From the NCBI RefSeq assembly GCF_020784725.1, contig NZ_JAJGTZ010000037.1:1-64000 (forward strand): a stretch of DNA of 64,000 nucleotides. Direction: 5' to 3'. Position 1 is the stretch's first letter; each line of letters begins with the position of its first letter. The notes beneath the pieces were generated by a model. It worked only from the letters and a program-made list of their open reading frames with translations. It was not told the DNA's origin and made no database searches. A program made the position numbers and the translations under genes. The DNA comes from Limosilactobacillus reuteri (GTDB lineage: Bacteria > Bacillota > Bacilli > Lactobacillales > Lactobacillaceae). Shown one piece after another: positions 53,050 through 62,059 of this stretch.

Positions 53050-53069
53050 TATTTAAATACGGAAAATTT
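53050..53069 (-). promoter_or_regulatory. candidate competence (com) box upstream of radC
   Basis: Minus-strand AAATTTTCCGTATTTAAATA, 31 bases before the radC ATG, matching the comG box at 18 of 20 positions. AAGGAG follows for translation. No separate sigma-A promoter is obvious between folC and radC. Confidence 0.62.
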
Positions 53070-53084
53070 GTACTTTTACACTTT

Positions 53085-54398
53085 TTAATTTAAAAAGAAT
53101 TTACGAACATCTGAAACAAAATAAAGAGAACCAGTAATAATCATTACATCGTCCGCACTCATTTGACTTGCCACCTGTCCGATCCCCAAGCGCCAGTCGT
53201 TAATAATCTGGATGGGATATTTAGTTGGAATATCAGCAACTGCTTTTGCCAAGTCTGCACTTGGCCTTTTAGGACCGGGGCCAGTAAAGTGAGTAACAGT
53301 TAAGTGAATATTTCCCAAGCTTGCTAATTCACCAAGCATTAATTCATATTGTTTATCAGCCAGAATCGCTACTAAGAGATAAACTTCCCGCTCGGCAAAA
53401 TCATTCTTAATAGTATGGACTAGGGCCTGAATACCAGGGAGATTATGAGCGCCGTCTAATAAGATGAGGGGCGTAGTATTTATTTCTTCTAACCGGCCCG
53501 GCCAAGCAGCATTTTCTAATCCTGCTATCAAAGCACGGCGATCAATTGCCAGTCCACACTTTCCCATAAAAAGCTCAAGAGCCATCAAAGCAACTGCTGC
53601 GTTTTCTATCTGATAATCGCCTGGCAAGCCAAGAATTATTTCTATTTTTTGCAGTTTTTTTCCTTGATACCGAATTTTCGCGTGGAATTGATGACCATTA
53701 AGCTTGTGAACAGTAAAATCTTTTTCTAATTCAAAAACCGAGGAAGTTTTCTCCTTTGCATCTGCAAGAATAGTTTTGCGCGCTTCAGTTGGAAGGGCAC
53801 CTAAAACAACGGGGACGCCTTTTTTGATTATTCCCGCTTTTTGAGCTGCAATCTTAGCCAAAGTATCACCTAAATACTTCATATGATCCCAGCCAACTGT
53901 CGTGATCACGCTAACAACTGGCGTAATTACATTGGTAGAATCGTATAGCCCCCCAATTCCTACTTCAAGCAATACAACATTAGGCTTCTTTTCAGCCATA
54001 TAGCAAAACATTAATGCTGTATCAATTTCAAATTCAGTTGGTCCACCTGTTTCCAATGTATCATCAAGTTTTTTGACAACTGGAGCGATTTTTTGAACTA
54101 ATCTTAAAAGATCATCATCGCTAATTGGGATTCCATTGTACTCAATCCGTTCATTAAACCGCGTAATAAAAGGCGATGTAAAACTTCCAACGTTGAGACC
54201 ACTTTCTAGTAAAGCAGACCGCATCATTGCAACAGTTGATCCTTTACCATTAGTTCCTGTAACGTGAATGTATTTAAGTCCTTCTTGCGGGTTTCCTAAT
54301 TCTGCCAAAAATAGTTTCATCCGTGTGAGTGTTGGAATTTTCTTGAATTGCGTTCGTCCATGAATAAAAGATAATGCTTCATCATAAGTTTTAATCAT
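53085..54398 (-). CDS. folC: folylpolyglutamate synthase / dihydrofolate synthase
   Basis: A 437-residue Mur-ligase-like enzyme adding glutamates to folates. The ATP-binding loop is GTNGKGST (near 48), with the DSTNVITPVVSVITTVGWDH region and a C-terminal ligase domain (LLDGAHNLPG). AAAGGATG precedes the ATG. It usually follows valS directly; here the cyd and ndh genes lie between them. Confidence 0.96.
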   Translation of the reverse strand: MIKTYDEALSFIHGRTQFKKIPTLTRMKLFLAELGNPQEGLKYIHVTGTNGKGSTVAMMRSALLESGLNVGSFTSPFITRFNERIEYNGIPISDDDLLRLVQKIAPVVKKLDDTLETGGPTEFEIDTALMFCYMAEKKPNVVLLEVGIGGLYDSTNVITPVVSVITTVGWDHMKYLGDTLAKIAAQKAGIIKKGVPVVLGALPTEARKTILADAKEKTSSVFELEKDFTVHKLNGHQFHAKIRYQGKKLQKIEIILGLPGDYQIENAAVALMALELFMGKCGLAIDRRALIAGLENAAWPGRLEEINTTPLILLDGAHNLPGIQALVHTIKNDFAEREVYLLVAILADKQYELMLGELASLGNIHLTVTHFTGPGPKRPSADLAKAVADIPTKYPIQIINDWRLGIGQVASQMSADDVMIITGSLYFVSDVRKFFLN

Positions 54399-54416
54399 TT
54401 ATTTCATCCTTTATTT

Positions 54417-54422
54417 ATTATA
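54417..54422 (-). promoter_or_regulatory. possible folC -10 element
   Basis: Minus-strand TATAAT between the ndh terminator and folC; the -35 region is poor (CTTATA at 17 bases). Placed by location and the perfect -10 only. Confidence 0.42.
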
Positions 54423-54448
54423 GCCATACCTTTTTAGCGTATAAGTAT

Positions 54449-54492
54449 AAAAACGAGGCTGTTGAAAAAACAAAAGTTTTTTCTCAGCCTCA
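54449..54492 (-). terminator. ndh terminator
   Basis: GAGGCTG (54455-54461) pairs with CAGCCTC (54485-54491) with an A-run/T-run inner stem; GTTTTTA follows on the minus strand. Confidence 0.87.
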
Positions 54493-54500
54493 TTCGTTTT

Positions 54501-55715
54501 CTAGTGATATAAATCAAAGCGACCTTTAGCAAATAGCTCTTTCAAACCACCCGTTTCTAACAAGGAACGGTCAGCAATAATTTTCTTCATTGCTGAAGCA
54601 GGATATCCACGTAATTCGTGTCCCATGGCTTCACCAAATGCCCGCGTATTACCAACGGAAGCAACTGTTCCTAATGACTTGTAAGTAAATGGCTTAGCTT
54701 CATGCTTGCCAGTCTTAATGCGGCTAACAATGTCTTCAGCCGTGTAATCAGCCATTGCTAGGGCAATTTGTGCAGTGGTTGGGTATGGGCGTTTACCATC
54801 CGGTGGCATTACAGCCGCAACATCCCCAATGATGTAAATATCATCGTGCTTAGGGTCTGTTAAGTGGTCAGTAACGATTACCCGGCCACGCTTAGCATCA
54901 AAACCGCATTCTTCCATCAATGGATTACCGCTTACTCCAGTTGTCCAGATGATTGTACCAGCATTAAGGGACTCTTCATCATCATCTCCATGTTTATAGA
55001 TGACTTTGCCAGGTTCAATCTTGCTAATTCGTGAACCATCAAGTAATTGTACGTTAAGGCTCTTAACAAGGTTCACCCCATATTCAGCAAGTTTTTCACT
55101 AAACATTGGAAGTAATCTTGTTGAAGCTTCAATCAGCGTAATTTTAATTTCATCTGGTGAAACTCCAGCAATTTTTGCATAACTTGCTCGAGCGTCAACA
55201 AGCGCCCCTGCTAACTCAATTCCAGTAAATCCACCACCACAAATAACAATTTGAAGATCATCAGGATTGTGAGTGGTACGATAATCTTTCATTTTGGCAA
55301 TGATGTGGTCATAAATCGCTAAAGCTTCTTTAACATTAGTCATTGGTAATGCATTTTCTTCAGCACCAGGAATTCCAAAAGTTTCTGAAACAAAACCAAG
55401 CCCTAATACACAATAATCATAGTGCAGCAGTTCTTCATGACCAGCAAGCTTAACCGTCTTTTTATCAGGATCGATCTTTACAACTTCATCTTGGATAAAG
55501 GTAGTAATTTGTGGATTAATAACATCACTAATTGGATAAGTGATCCTGGAAGCAGTTTGCGTTCCCGCAGCAGCTTCGTGTAAATCAGTAGCTTCATAAT
55601 GATAATTATTACGATCGACTAGTGTAATATGAACATTATTTTTTAGCTTTTTTTGTAATAATACGACCGTCTTTAAGCCAGCATAACCAGCTCCAAGTAC
55701 AACAACTTCTTTCAT
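54501..55715 (-). CDS. ndh: type II NADH dehydrogenase
   Basis: A 404-residue membrane-associated flavoprotein that passes electrons from NADH to menaquinone/quinone without pumping protons. The FAD-binding motif VVVLGAGYAGLKT (3-15), a second NAD-binding motif IVICGGGFTGIELAG (about 163-177) and TDHLTDPKHDDIYIIGD are typical. Directly downstream of cydABCD, it would feed the cytochrome bd oxidase. It has AAGGGATG upstream and probably its own extended -10 promoter. Confidence 0.92.
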   Translation of the reverse strand: MKEVVVLGAGYAGLKTVVLLQKKLKNNVHITLVDRNNYHYEATDLHEAAAGTQTASRITYPISDVINPQITTFIQDEVVKIDPDKKTVKLAGHEELLHYDYCVLGLGFVSETFGIPGAEENALPMTNVKEALAIYDHIIAKMKDYRTTHNPDDLQIVICGGGFTGIELAGALVDARASYAKIAGVSPDEIKITLIEASTRLLPMFSEKLAEYGVNLVKSLNVQLLDGSRISKIEPGKVIYKHGDDDEESLNAGTIIWTTGVSGNPLMEECGFDAKRGRVIVTDHLTDPKHDDIYIIGDVAAVMPPDGKRPYPTTAQIALAMADYTAEDIVSRIKTGKHEAKPFTYKSLGTVASVGNTRAFGEAMGHELRGYPASAMKKIIADRSLLETGGLKELFAKGRFDLYH

Positions 55716-55747
55716 TACTATTCATCCCTTCATCAATAGTCCTATTT

Positions 55748-55756
55748 ATTATAACA
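55748..55756 (-). promoter_or_regulatory. ndh promoter (extended -10)
   Basis: Minus-strand TGTTATAAT, a perfect -10 with TGN extension, just after the cydC stop codon. It allows ndh to be made independently of the cyd transcript. Confidence 0.58.
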
Positions 55757-55768
55757 TTTCTAAACTAG

Positions 55769-57514
55769 CTAGATACCCTCATCTGCCATTTTTAACGCCC
55801 GGTAATGTTCATTTGTTTTTTGTAATTCTTCAGGGCTGCCTTGCATTGAAATTTTACCATCCTCGATAAAAACAACTTGATCCATCATTTCTATACCTTG
55901 TAAATGGTGAGTAATCCAAATCAAAGTTTTGCCTTGTAACTGCTTCATAAAAGTCTCAATTATCTTTTCTTCTGTTACCGGGTCTAAGCCTACAGTTGGT
56001 TCATCTAAAAGGATAATGGGCGCATCTTTGAGCAAAATCCGAGCAAGGGACAATCGGTGACGCTCTCCGCCAGAAAACCGTAACCCTGCCTCATCAACCA
56101 TCGTATGAAGCCCTTTTGGCAGTCGTCTAATCATAGGAGCCAATCCAACTCGTTCAAGGACATCCCATACCTGATCCTCTGTCGCATCTTCGTTCCCCAA
56201 ACGGATATTATTTAAAATTGTGGTATGAAATAAATATGGTGATTGGTGAACGATCCCGATATAATTCGAAATCTCATCACCAAATTCGTCTGTTGGCACA
56301 TTATTAAGAGTAACAGTACCTGACGTAGGCTTCCGATCTCCACGAATTAAACTAGCTAACGTACTCTTTCCAGCCCCACTGCGACCAAGAATGGCAAGTT
56401 TTTCGCCGGGATCAACATTAAGATTAATTCCCCGCAAGATCATCTTCTCTGTCTTAGGATAGCGATAATAAACATCCGTAATTTTAAGATAATAAGGAGC
56501 GGCAATATCAATATTAGCTTTAGAAGGAGCTGGCGGTTGTGGCAATTCATTCAACCGCTTTAATGAATCTGTATATACATTGGTTTCTTGAGCAGCTGCT
56601 GGTAAACTAGACAACACTTCATCAAGGGGAAAGACACAAAGTACAAAAGCCGCAATCCAATTTGCACTGCCTCCCCAATGTCCGCCGAAACGTGCTGCTC
56701 CCCATATAATAAGACTAACAACCACCAATAAAATCATTACCTGAAGAATAAAATCACGCCAATGTTCAAAACGTTTCATCGCTTGTTGAGACGCTAATAC
56801 GTTTTTTTCACTTTTTTCATAGTGTTGCAGATAATCCGCACTTCGCCCTGCAAATACCCAGTCTGTAATTCCCATGATATTATCAGTAAGATCAGCATAC
56901 AAGGTATTTGTATATTGCTTTTCTAGTTGCTGGCGCGCACCATTAACAAGCACTGACCATACGGGAACCGCAATGATAATCAAGCCAAATAGAACTAACA
57001 TTAAAAGTCCCATTAATGGAGAAATTATTCCCATTCCAATAACGATAATGGCATAAAGTCCAAATGCAACTAGCATCGGAAAAATCGTTCGTAAATACAA
57101 ATTTTGAATGTGGGCAACGTCTTCTGAAAGTAACCCAAGAATATCTCCAATCCGATACTTACTATTAAAGAAAACGGCATCCTGCTCTAGTGAATCATAG
57201 AGCTTTTTACGAAATGCAGAAGTCATTTTAAGCACCCAATTATGACTAACCAATCGTTCAAAGTAATTAGTCACTGGTCTGAAAATCCCAAAGGCCCGAG
57301 TAAGAACGATAGGAACATATACTAACAAGATATTAAAAGGCATCGTCGCGGACTTACTGATTAAGTAGCCGGCGGTGAACATCAATCCACTAGCACAAAT
57401 AAAGGTAACAATTCCAAGGGTAATTGCTAATGCCAAGGTCCACTTGTAACGCTTCAGGAATGGTTTTACCCACCGATCATGTTTCATTGCTTTAAGTAAA
57501 GGAATCTTATTCAT
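55769..57514 (-). CDS. cydC: ABC exporter subunit CydC
   Basis: A 581-residue half-type ABC exporter with six membrane helices (about 20-290) and a nucleotide-binding domain: Walker A GRSGAGKST, signature FSGGERHR, Walker B IILLDEPT. With CydD it forms the heterodimer needed for cytochrome bd assembly (thiol or haem transport). It starts eight bases inside the end of cydD. Confidence 0.94.
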   Translation of the reverse strand: MNKIPLLKAMKHDRWVKPFLKRYKWTLALAITLGIVTFICASGLMFTAGYLISKSATMPFNILLVYVPIVLTRAFGIFRPVTNYFERLVSHNWVLKMTSAFRKKLYDSLEQDAVFFNSKYRIGDILGLLSEDVAHIQNLYLRTIFPMLVAFGLYAIIVIGMGIISPLMGLLMLVLFGLIIIAVPVWSVLVNGARQQLEKQYTNTLYADLTDNIMGITDWVFAGRSADYLQHYEKSEKNVLASQQAMKRFEHWRDFILQVMILLVVVSLIIWGAARFGGHWGGSANWIAAFVLCVFPLDEVLSSLPAAAQETNVYTDSLKRLNELPQPPAPSKANIDIAAPYYLKITDVYYRYPKTEKMILRGINLNVDPGEKLAILGRSGAGKSTLASLIRGDRKPTSGTVTLNNVPTDEFGDEISNYIGIVHQSPYLFHTTILNNIRLGNEDATEDQVWDVLERVGLAPMIRRLPKGLHTMVDEAGLRFSGGERHRLSLARILLKDAPIILLDEPTVGLDPVTEEKIIETFMKQLQGKTLIWITHHLQGIEMMDQVVFIEDGKISMQGSPEELQKTNEHYRALKMADEGI

Positions 57515-59237
57515 GGGTTATCTCCTTCCCCCGTGTTTGATCCATCAATTCTGTAAAGTAACCATGTTCATCAAGGAGCTGCTGATATGTTCCTTGTTCA
57601 ATTAACTCGCCATTTTTTAATACCAAAATGTAGTCCATCTGCTTCATCCAATGCAAACGGTGGGTAGCAAAAAACACTAATCTATTTTCCATCAACGGAA
57701 GCATTCTTTTTTTCAACTCTAGCTCAGTCTCAATATCAAGGTGGGCGGTTGGCTCATCGAAAATCATTACTCGGCGTTCCGGATCAAGAAATGCCCGTGC
57801 TAAGGCAATTCGCTGTGCCTGCCCACCACTTAATGCCCGGTGACCACTGCCAATCATCGTCTCTAATCCTTGAGGCAATTCATCAACAAGATTATCTAAC
57901 CCAACAACATGAATTGCTTCTTTTATTTTATCTTCACTGACATTTGGCGTATAAAAGGCAATATTATTTTTTAACGTATCTGCAAAAATATAGGGAGTCT
58001 GTGGAATGTAGAGAATCTGTTTTTGCCAGTCATAAATATCCAAAGTCGTCACTTTTTTTCCCTGAATGGTAATTTGACCGCTTGTTGGAGCTAAAAAGCC
58101 ACTCAAAAGATTAATCAAAGTTGTCTTTCCGGCTCCACTCATCCCAATAATACCAATTTTCCGATTTCCCTTAACCGTTAAATCAAGATTTGTTAATTCA
58201 CTGCCATTTTGAGGATACATAAACTCAACATTCTTAAAACTTAACTCATCGTCTCCTGTCCACTGGTGTAATTCAACAGTCGGCCTCTTGGGTAATGGCA
58301 TCTCAAGAATTCGCCGAACAGCATGAAATGAATTTTTACCATTCAATGTTGCATGATAATCACTTGCAAAGTTCCTAATAGGCAAAAAATACTCAGGTGC
58401 CAAGATCAGAATTGCTAGTGCTGGGAATAACAATAAGTGACCATTAATTAACCGTAAACCAAGAAAGACCGCTAAGATTGCAATAGCTAATGTAGTAAAG
58501 AAATCAAGAGCAAACGTTGATAACATTGCTACTTTAATCACGTTCATTGTTGATTTTCGAAAACGTTCGCTTGACCGATAAATACTTTGCGAATACTTCT
58601 TACTAAGGCCAAAGTACTTCAATGTGTCAATTCCCCGCAAAGAATCAATAAAGTGATTAGACAATATTTGAAAAGCTGCAAACTGCCGATCCGCCTTAGC
58701 CTTCGCCGCATAACCTAAAATAATCATGAATAAAACAATCAAAGGATAAACTAACAACATAACAATGCCTGAAATCCAATCAAGCCAAAAACAGACAACC
58801 AAAATAATGACTGGAATAATCATCATGCTGATCACCTTGCTATAGATGAGTCGAATATAATTTTCGACTTCTTTAATTCCATCAAGGGCCAGGGTAACCA
58901 TATTACCGGTTCCCTCCCGCTGAACAATTACTGGTCCAAGCGCAAAGACTTTTTTTAATAATTGCTGACGAAAGTTTTGGGCAGCATTAGCCGAATACTT
59001 ATCAAGCCAATCATTCCCAATTTCGGTTAGCCCATGACGCAAAAGGTAGCAAACAATAAATCCACCTAAGCCATATATTTGACTTAGAAGAGAATGCCCC
59101 TGCCATAAGCCTGTTAGTAAAGCAGCCAAACTTAATCCCTGACCAAGGATAAGAAAAGCTTGCAGGACATAAAGCCCCACAAGCTTAATCATGATATGTC
59201 TGCTCCCCTCGATTTTGAAGAGTAGTCGATCAATCAT
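57507..59237 (-). CDS. cydD: ABC exporter subunit CydD
   Basis: A 576-residue ABC exporter half. Membrane domain about 15-300, Walker A GMSGAGKTT, signature LSGGQAQR, Walker B VMIFDEPT. Partner of CydC in cytochrome bd maturation. The gene follows cydB by six bases; its ribosome site overlaps the cydB end. Confidence 0.94.
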   Translation of the reverse strand: MIDRLLFKIEGSRHIMIKLVGLYVLQAFLILGQGLSLAALLTGLWQGHSLLSQIYGLGGFIVCYLLRHGLTEIGNDWLDKYSANAAQNFRQQLLKKVFALGPVIVQREGTGNMVTLALDGIKEVENYIRLIYSKVISMMIIPVIILVVCFWLDWISGIVMLLVYPLIVLFMIILGYAAKAKADRQFAAFQILSNHFIDSLRGIDTLKYFGLSKKYSQSIYRSSERFRKSTMNVIKVAMLSTFALDFFTTLAIAILAVFLGLRLINGHLLLFPALAILILAPEYFLPIRNFASDYHATLNGKNSFHAVRRILEMPLPKRPTVELHQWTGDDELSFKNVEFMYPQNGSELTNLDLTVKGNRKIGIIGMSGAGKTTLINLLSGFLAPTSGQITIQGKKVTTLDIYDWQKQILYIPQTPYIFADTLKNNIAFYTPNVSEDKIKEAIHVVGLDNLVDELPQGLETMIGSGHRALSGGQAQRIALARAFLDPERRVMIFDEPTAHLDIETELELKKRMLPLMENRLVFFATHRLHWMKQMDYILVLKNGELIEQGTYQQLLDEHGYFTELMDQTRGKEITHE

Positions 59238-59243
59238 AAATTT

Positions 59244-60260
59244 TTATTTAACCTCCGGAATAGCTGGCATTGCAATCCGTTTACGGAAAATCCAGTAAGC
59301 CCAGATTGTATATGCCAAAACAAATGGTAAAAGACAGCAAGTAGCAATTGTCATCACTGTCAACGTATATTCTGTTGAGGAAGCATTTTGAATAAGAATA
59401 CTGTACTTCGGACTAATGCTACTAATTAGTACCCGTGGGAAGAGACCGATAAAGATCAGTACAACTAATGATACTAAGGTTAACCCACTTGAAATAAAGG
59501 CAATTAGTTCATGACCAGCAAAGGTTTCTGCTTGAGCTAAGACCGAGAAACCAACAATCAATATAAGCATGATGATTGTGCCAACGGGGTGAACAGCCAT
59601 AAAGTCAGTCATAAAGATTAATAATAATGCAAAGACAACTTCGCCAGCATAAAGAATCCAGTACAAAAATTCAGCATAGTTCCGGGCGCGTTCTTGAACC
59701 GGACCAGTCGTCTTTAAGGCAATATAATTAATTCCATGTAAGTAGGTTAATAGCAATAAGGCAATCCCACCAACAACTGAAATCCAGTTGAAATAATCAA
59801 AGAATCCTGCGTGAAAATTGCCATTAGCATCAATCGGCATTCCATGAATCATGCTAACAAACATAATACCGAGGAAAAATGGAACAATCGCACTACCAAT
59901 TGCTAATGCCCAATCCCAAATCCGCTTTTGTGGCATTGGACTATTTTTGCGGAATTCAAAAGAAACACCACGAACAATTAAGCCAGCTAGGATAATCATT
60001 AAGATTAAATAATATCCGCTGAAAAGACTAGCATACCAATATGGGAATGAAGCAAACATCGCACCACCAGCCGTGATTAACCACACTTCATTTGCATCCC
60101 AAACCGGTCCAATTGTCCGCACAAGTTGGTCACGCTCTGATTCGTTATGAGCAAGTGTTTCAACCGCCATTCCTACCCCATAATCAAATCCATCTAGGAA
60201 GAAGAAGCCAGCAAAAAGCACCCCAATCAATACAAACCATAATAATTGAAGAAAACTCAT
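59244..60260 (-). CDS. cydB: cytochrome bd ubiquinol oxidase subunit II
   Basis: A 338-residue membrane protein with eight or nine helices, the second subunit of the bd oxidase. The FFFLDGFDYGVGMAV motif near the N-terminus and the WDANEVWLITAGGAMFASFP segment are family signatures. It starts at the base following the cydA stop codon. Confidence 0.96.
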   Translation of the reverse strand: MSFLQLLWFVLIGVLFAGFFFLDGFDYGVGMAVETLAHNESERDQLVRTIGPVWDANEVWLITAGGAMFASFPYWYASLFSGYYLILMIILAGLIVRGVSFEFRKNSPMPQKRIWDWALAIGSAIVPFFLGIMFVSMIHGMPIDANGNFHAGFFDYFNWISVVGGIALLLLTYLHGINYIALKTTGPVQERARNYAEFLYWILYAGEVVFALLLIFMTDFMAVHPVGTIIMLILIVGFSVLAQAETFAGHELIAFISSGLTLVSLVVLIFIGLFPRVLISSISPKYSILIQNASSTEYTLTVMTIATCCLLPFVLAYTIWAYWIFRKRIAMPAIPEVK

Positions 60261-61679
60261 CTAGAACGCCTCCTTGTCAAATGGGTCAAGGACCTTCTTG
60301 AATTTAGGTTCAATTGCTTCCGATGGATCTTTATGTAACTCAAGAACAATTAACCAAATTAATGTAATTGCCAGAGTTGTAAATAGGATAAAGTAAACAA
60401 TATTTGATGTTAACAATGATCCAACTGAAACATTTGGCGATACACTTTCAGCAATTGTAAACAAGCCATAAACTGTCCATGGGATACGACCAAATTCTGT
60501 TACAAACCAACCAGCAGTATTCCCAATAAATGGTAAGAAAGTAGTAATTGCAATACACCAAAGTGCCCAGCGTCGTTGTGCAAGTGGTTTTTTGCTCTTT
60601 TCCCTAGTCATAATTAATCCAACTAATGAAACTAAGAAAATCCAAGCACCAACAGCACACATAATCCGGAAACTATAGAATAATGTATTTACCGGTGGGT
60701 AGTAATCAAGATTCTTACCGTATTTTTTCTTAAATTGGGCATTGAGTTCATTCATCCCAGTAACTGCACCAGTAGTTTTATGGTATGACAAAATACTTAG
60801 GGCATATGGAATGTCAATATTGCCCTTTACTTCATGGTCTTTCATATCGGCAATACCAACAATTGTCCATGGTGCATGCTTACCAGTAGTTGTGAAAACA
60901 TCTTCAGTAGCTGCAAATTTCATTGGTTGTTCTTTGATTAAGTATTGCATCTGGGCATCCCCTAACGCAATTCCACCAATAGAGAAAATCAATGAAATTA
61001 AAAGGCCCAACCGCATTGACTTCTTGTAAAACTTCTTATTAGCTTCAGAAAGTTTTTGATTCTTTAAAAGTTGGAATGCAGTTAAACCAGCAATAATAAT
61101 TCCACCCATCATGATAGCATTAAGGATAACATGCCCAAATTCATACCATAATTGAGGGTTTTTAAGCAATGCGCCAAAATTAACCATTACTGCACGGCCA
61201 CCCTTAATTTCATAACCAACTGGGTGTTGCATGAATGAGTTGGCAGTTAAAATCCACAAAGCGGATGTTAAAGAACCAAAACTCGTCATCCAAATAAAGA
61301 AAAGGTGTAACCCTGGCTTAACCTTTTTCCAGGTAAATACCCATAAGCCAATAAATGTTGATTCAATAAAGAATGATAGCAAAGCTTCGAGGGCTAATGG
61401 AGCACCAAAGATATCACCCATAAACCGTGAGTAATCCGACCAGTTCATCCCAAATTGGAATTCCTGAATCAAACCTGTAACAACACCGACCGCAAAACTA
61501 AGTAAGAAAATATTTCCCCAAAATTTTGCCATTTTTTTGTATGTTTCGTCTTTAGTTGAAACATACATACTTTCCATAATGGCGACGATAAAAGCTGTTC
61601 CAATGGAAAATGGAACAAAAAAGAAGTGGTAAACCGTCGTCATGGCAAATTGGAAACGTGCCAGACTAAGAATAGTCAT
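60261..61679 (-). CDS. cydA: cytochrome bd ubiquinol oxidase subunit I
   Basis: A 472-residue haem-bearing subunit that oxidises quinol and reduces oxygen to water. Axial haem ligands appear conserved: His18 in TTVYHFFFVP, the His of QHPVGYEI (about 182), and a Met of RIMCAVGAW (about 365). No haem biosynthesis genes are in view, and lactobacilli generally need exogenous haem, so activity probably depends on supplied haem. The ATG at 61679 follows GGAGGGAGG. First gene of cydABCD with promoter and cre site upstream. Confidence 0.96.
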   Translation of the reverse strand: MTILSLARFQFAMTTVYHFFFVPFSIGTAFIVAIMESMYVSTKDETYKKMAKFWGNIFLLSFAVGVVTGLIQEFQFGMNWSDYSRFMGDIFGAPLALEALLSFFIESTFIGLWVFTWKKVKPGLHLFFIWMTSFGSLTSALWILTANSFMQHPVGYEIKGGRAVMVNFGALLKNPQLWYEFGHVILNAIMMGGIIIAGLTAFQLLKNQKLSEANKKFYKKSMRLGLLISLIFSIGGIALGDAQMQYLIKEQPMKFAATEDVFTTTGKHAPWTIVGIADMKDHEVKGNIDIPYALSILSYHKTTGAVTGMNELNAQFKKKYGKNLDYYPPVNTLFYSFRIMCAVGAWIFLVSLVGLIMTREKSKKPLAQRRWALWCIAITTFLPFIGNTAGWFVTEFGRIPWTVYGLFTIAESVSPNVSVGSLLTSNIVYFILFTTLAITLIWLIVLELHKDPSEAIEPKFKKVLDPFDKEAF

Positions 61680-61721
61680 TATAAATACCTCCCTCCGAAG
61701 TATATCAATAAAAAGAATAGT

Positions 61722-61735
61722 TGAAACCGTTTCCC
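61722..61735. promoter_or_regulatory. cre (CcpA) site in the cydA leader
   Basis: TGAAACCGTTTCCC keeps the key CcpA operator positions (TGnAAnCGnnnnCn) and a palindromic GAAACCGTTTC centre. It sits about 10-23 bases after the predicted transcription start, where CcpA would block elongation or initiation. Confidence 0.65.
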
Positions 61736-61750
61736 GTTTCTCCACAATTA

Positions 61751-61779
61751 ATCATAATACTTGTGATAAATAATTACAA
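61751..61779 (-). promoter_or_regulatory. cydA promoter
   Basis: Minus-strand TTGTAA (61774-61779), 17-base spacer, TATGAT (61751-61756). The sequence from here to the valS terminator (61780-61890) is AT-rich with no gene that I can see. Confidence 0.65.
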
Positions 61780-61892
61780 TAAATAAATGGCAAATACGTG
61801 AAATAATTTCTAAATAAACCGCTTAATTATCGATTATTTAATCCTTATCATTAGATAAACATTTTTGAATAATACATGATTATTTTTTCATA

Positions 61893-61932
61893 TTAATTAA
61901 AAAGGAATCGGCAATTACCAATTCCTTTTTAA
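61893..61932 (-). terminator. valS terminator
   Basis: TTAAAAAGGAAT (61897-61908) pairs with ATTCCTTTTTAA (61921-61932), inner GG/CC pair, T-rich on the minus strand. It lies about 130 bases past the valS stop; the stretch 61933-62059 between shows no gene. Confidence 0.78.
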
Positions 61933-62059
61933 TCTAATTTTAAAATGCATTCATAAATCTTATAGCAAATGCATCTCCACAGTGGTCTCGCCTATTTAAT
62001 AAAATGATATATTTTTTATTTATTATTAGAAACGTTAATTATCCCACTATAAATCGACA

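Noticed and set aside
61795-61806. CGTATTTGCCAT upstream of cydA as a fourth com box
   Set aside because: Only the first half matches the comG/radC core, and it lies far from the start codon, above a better sigma-A promoter.
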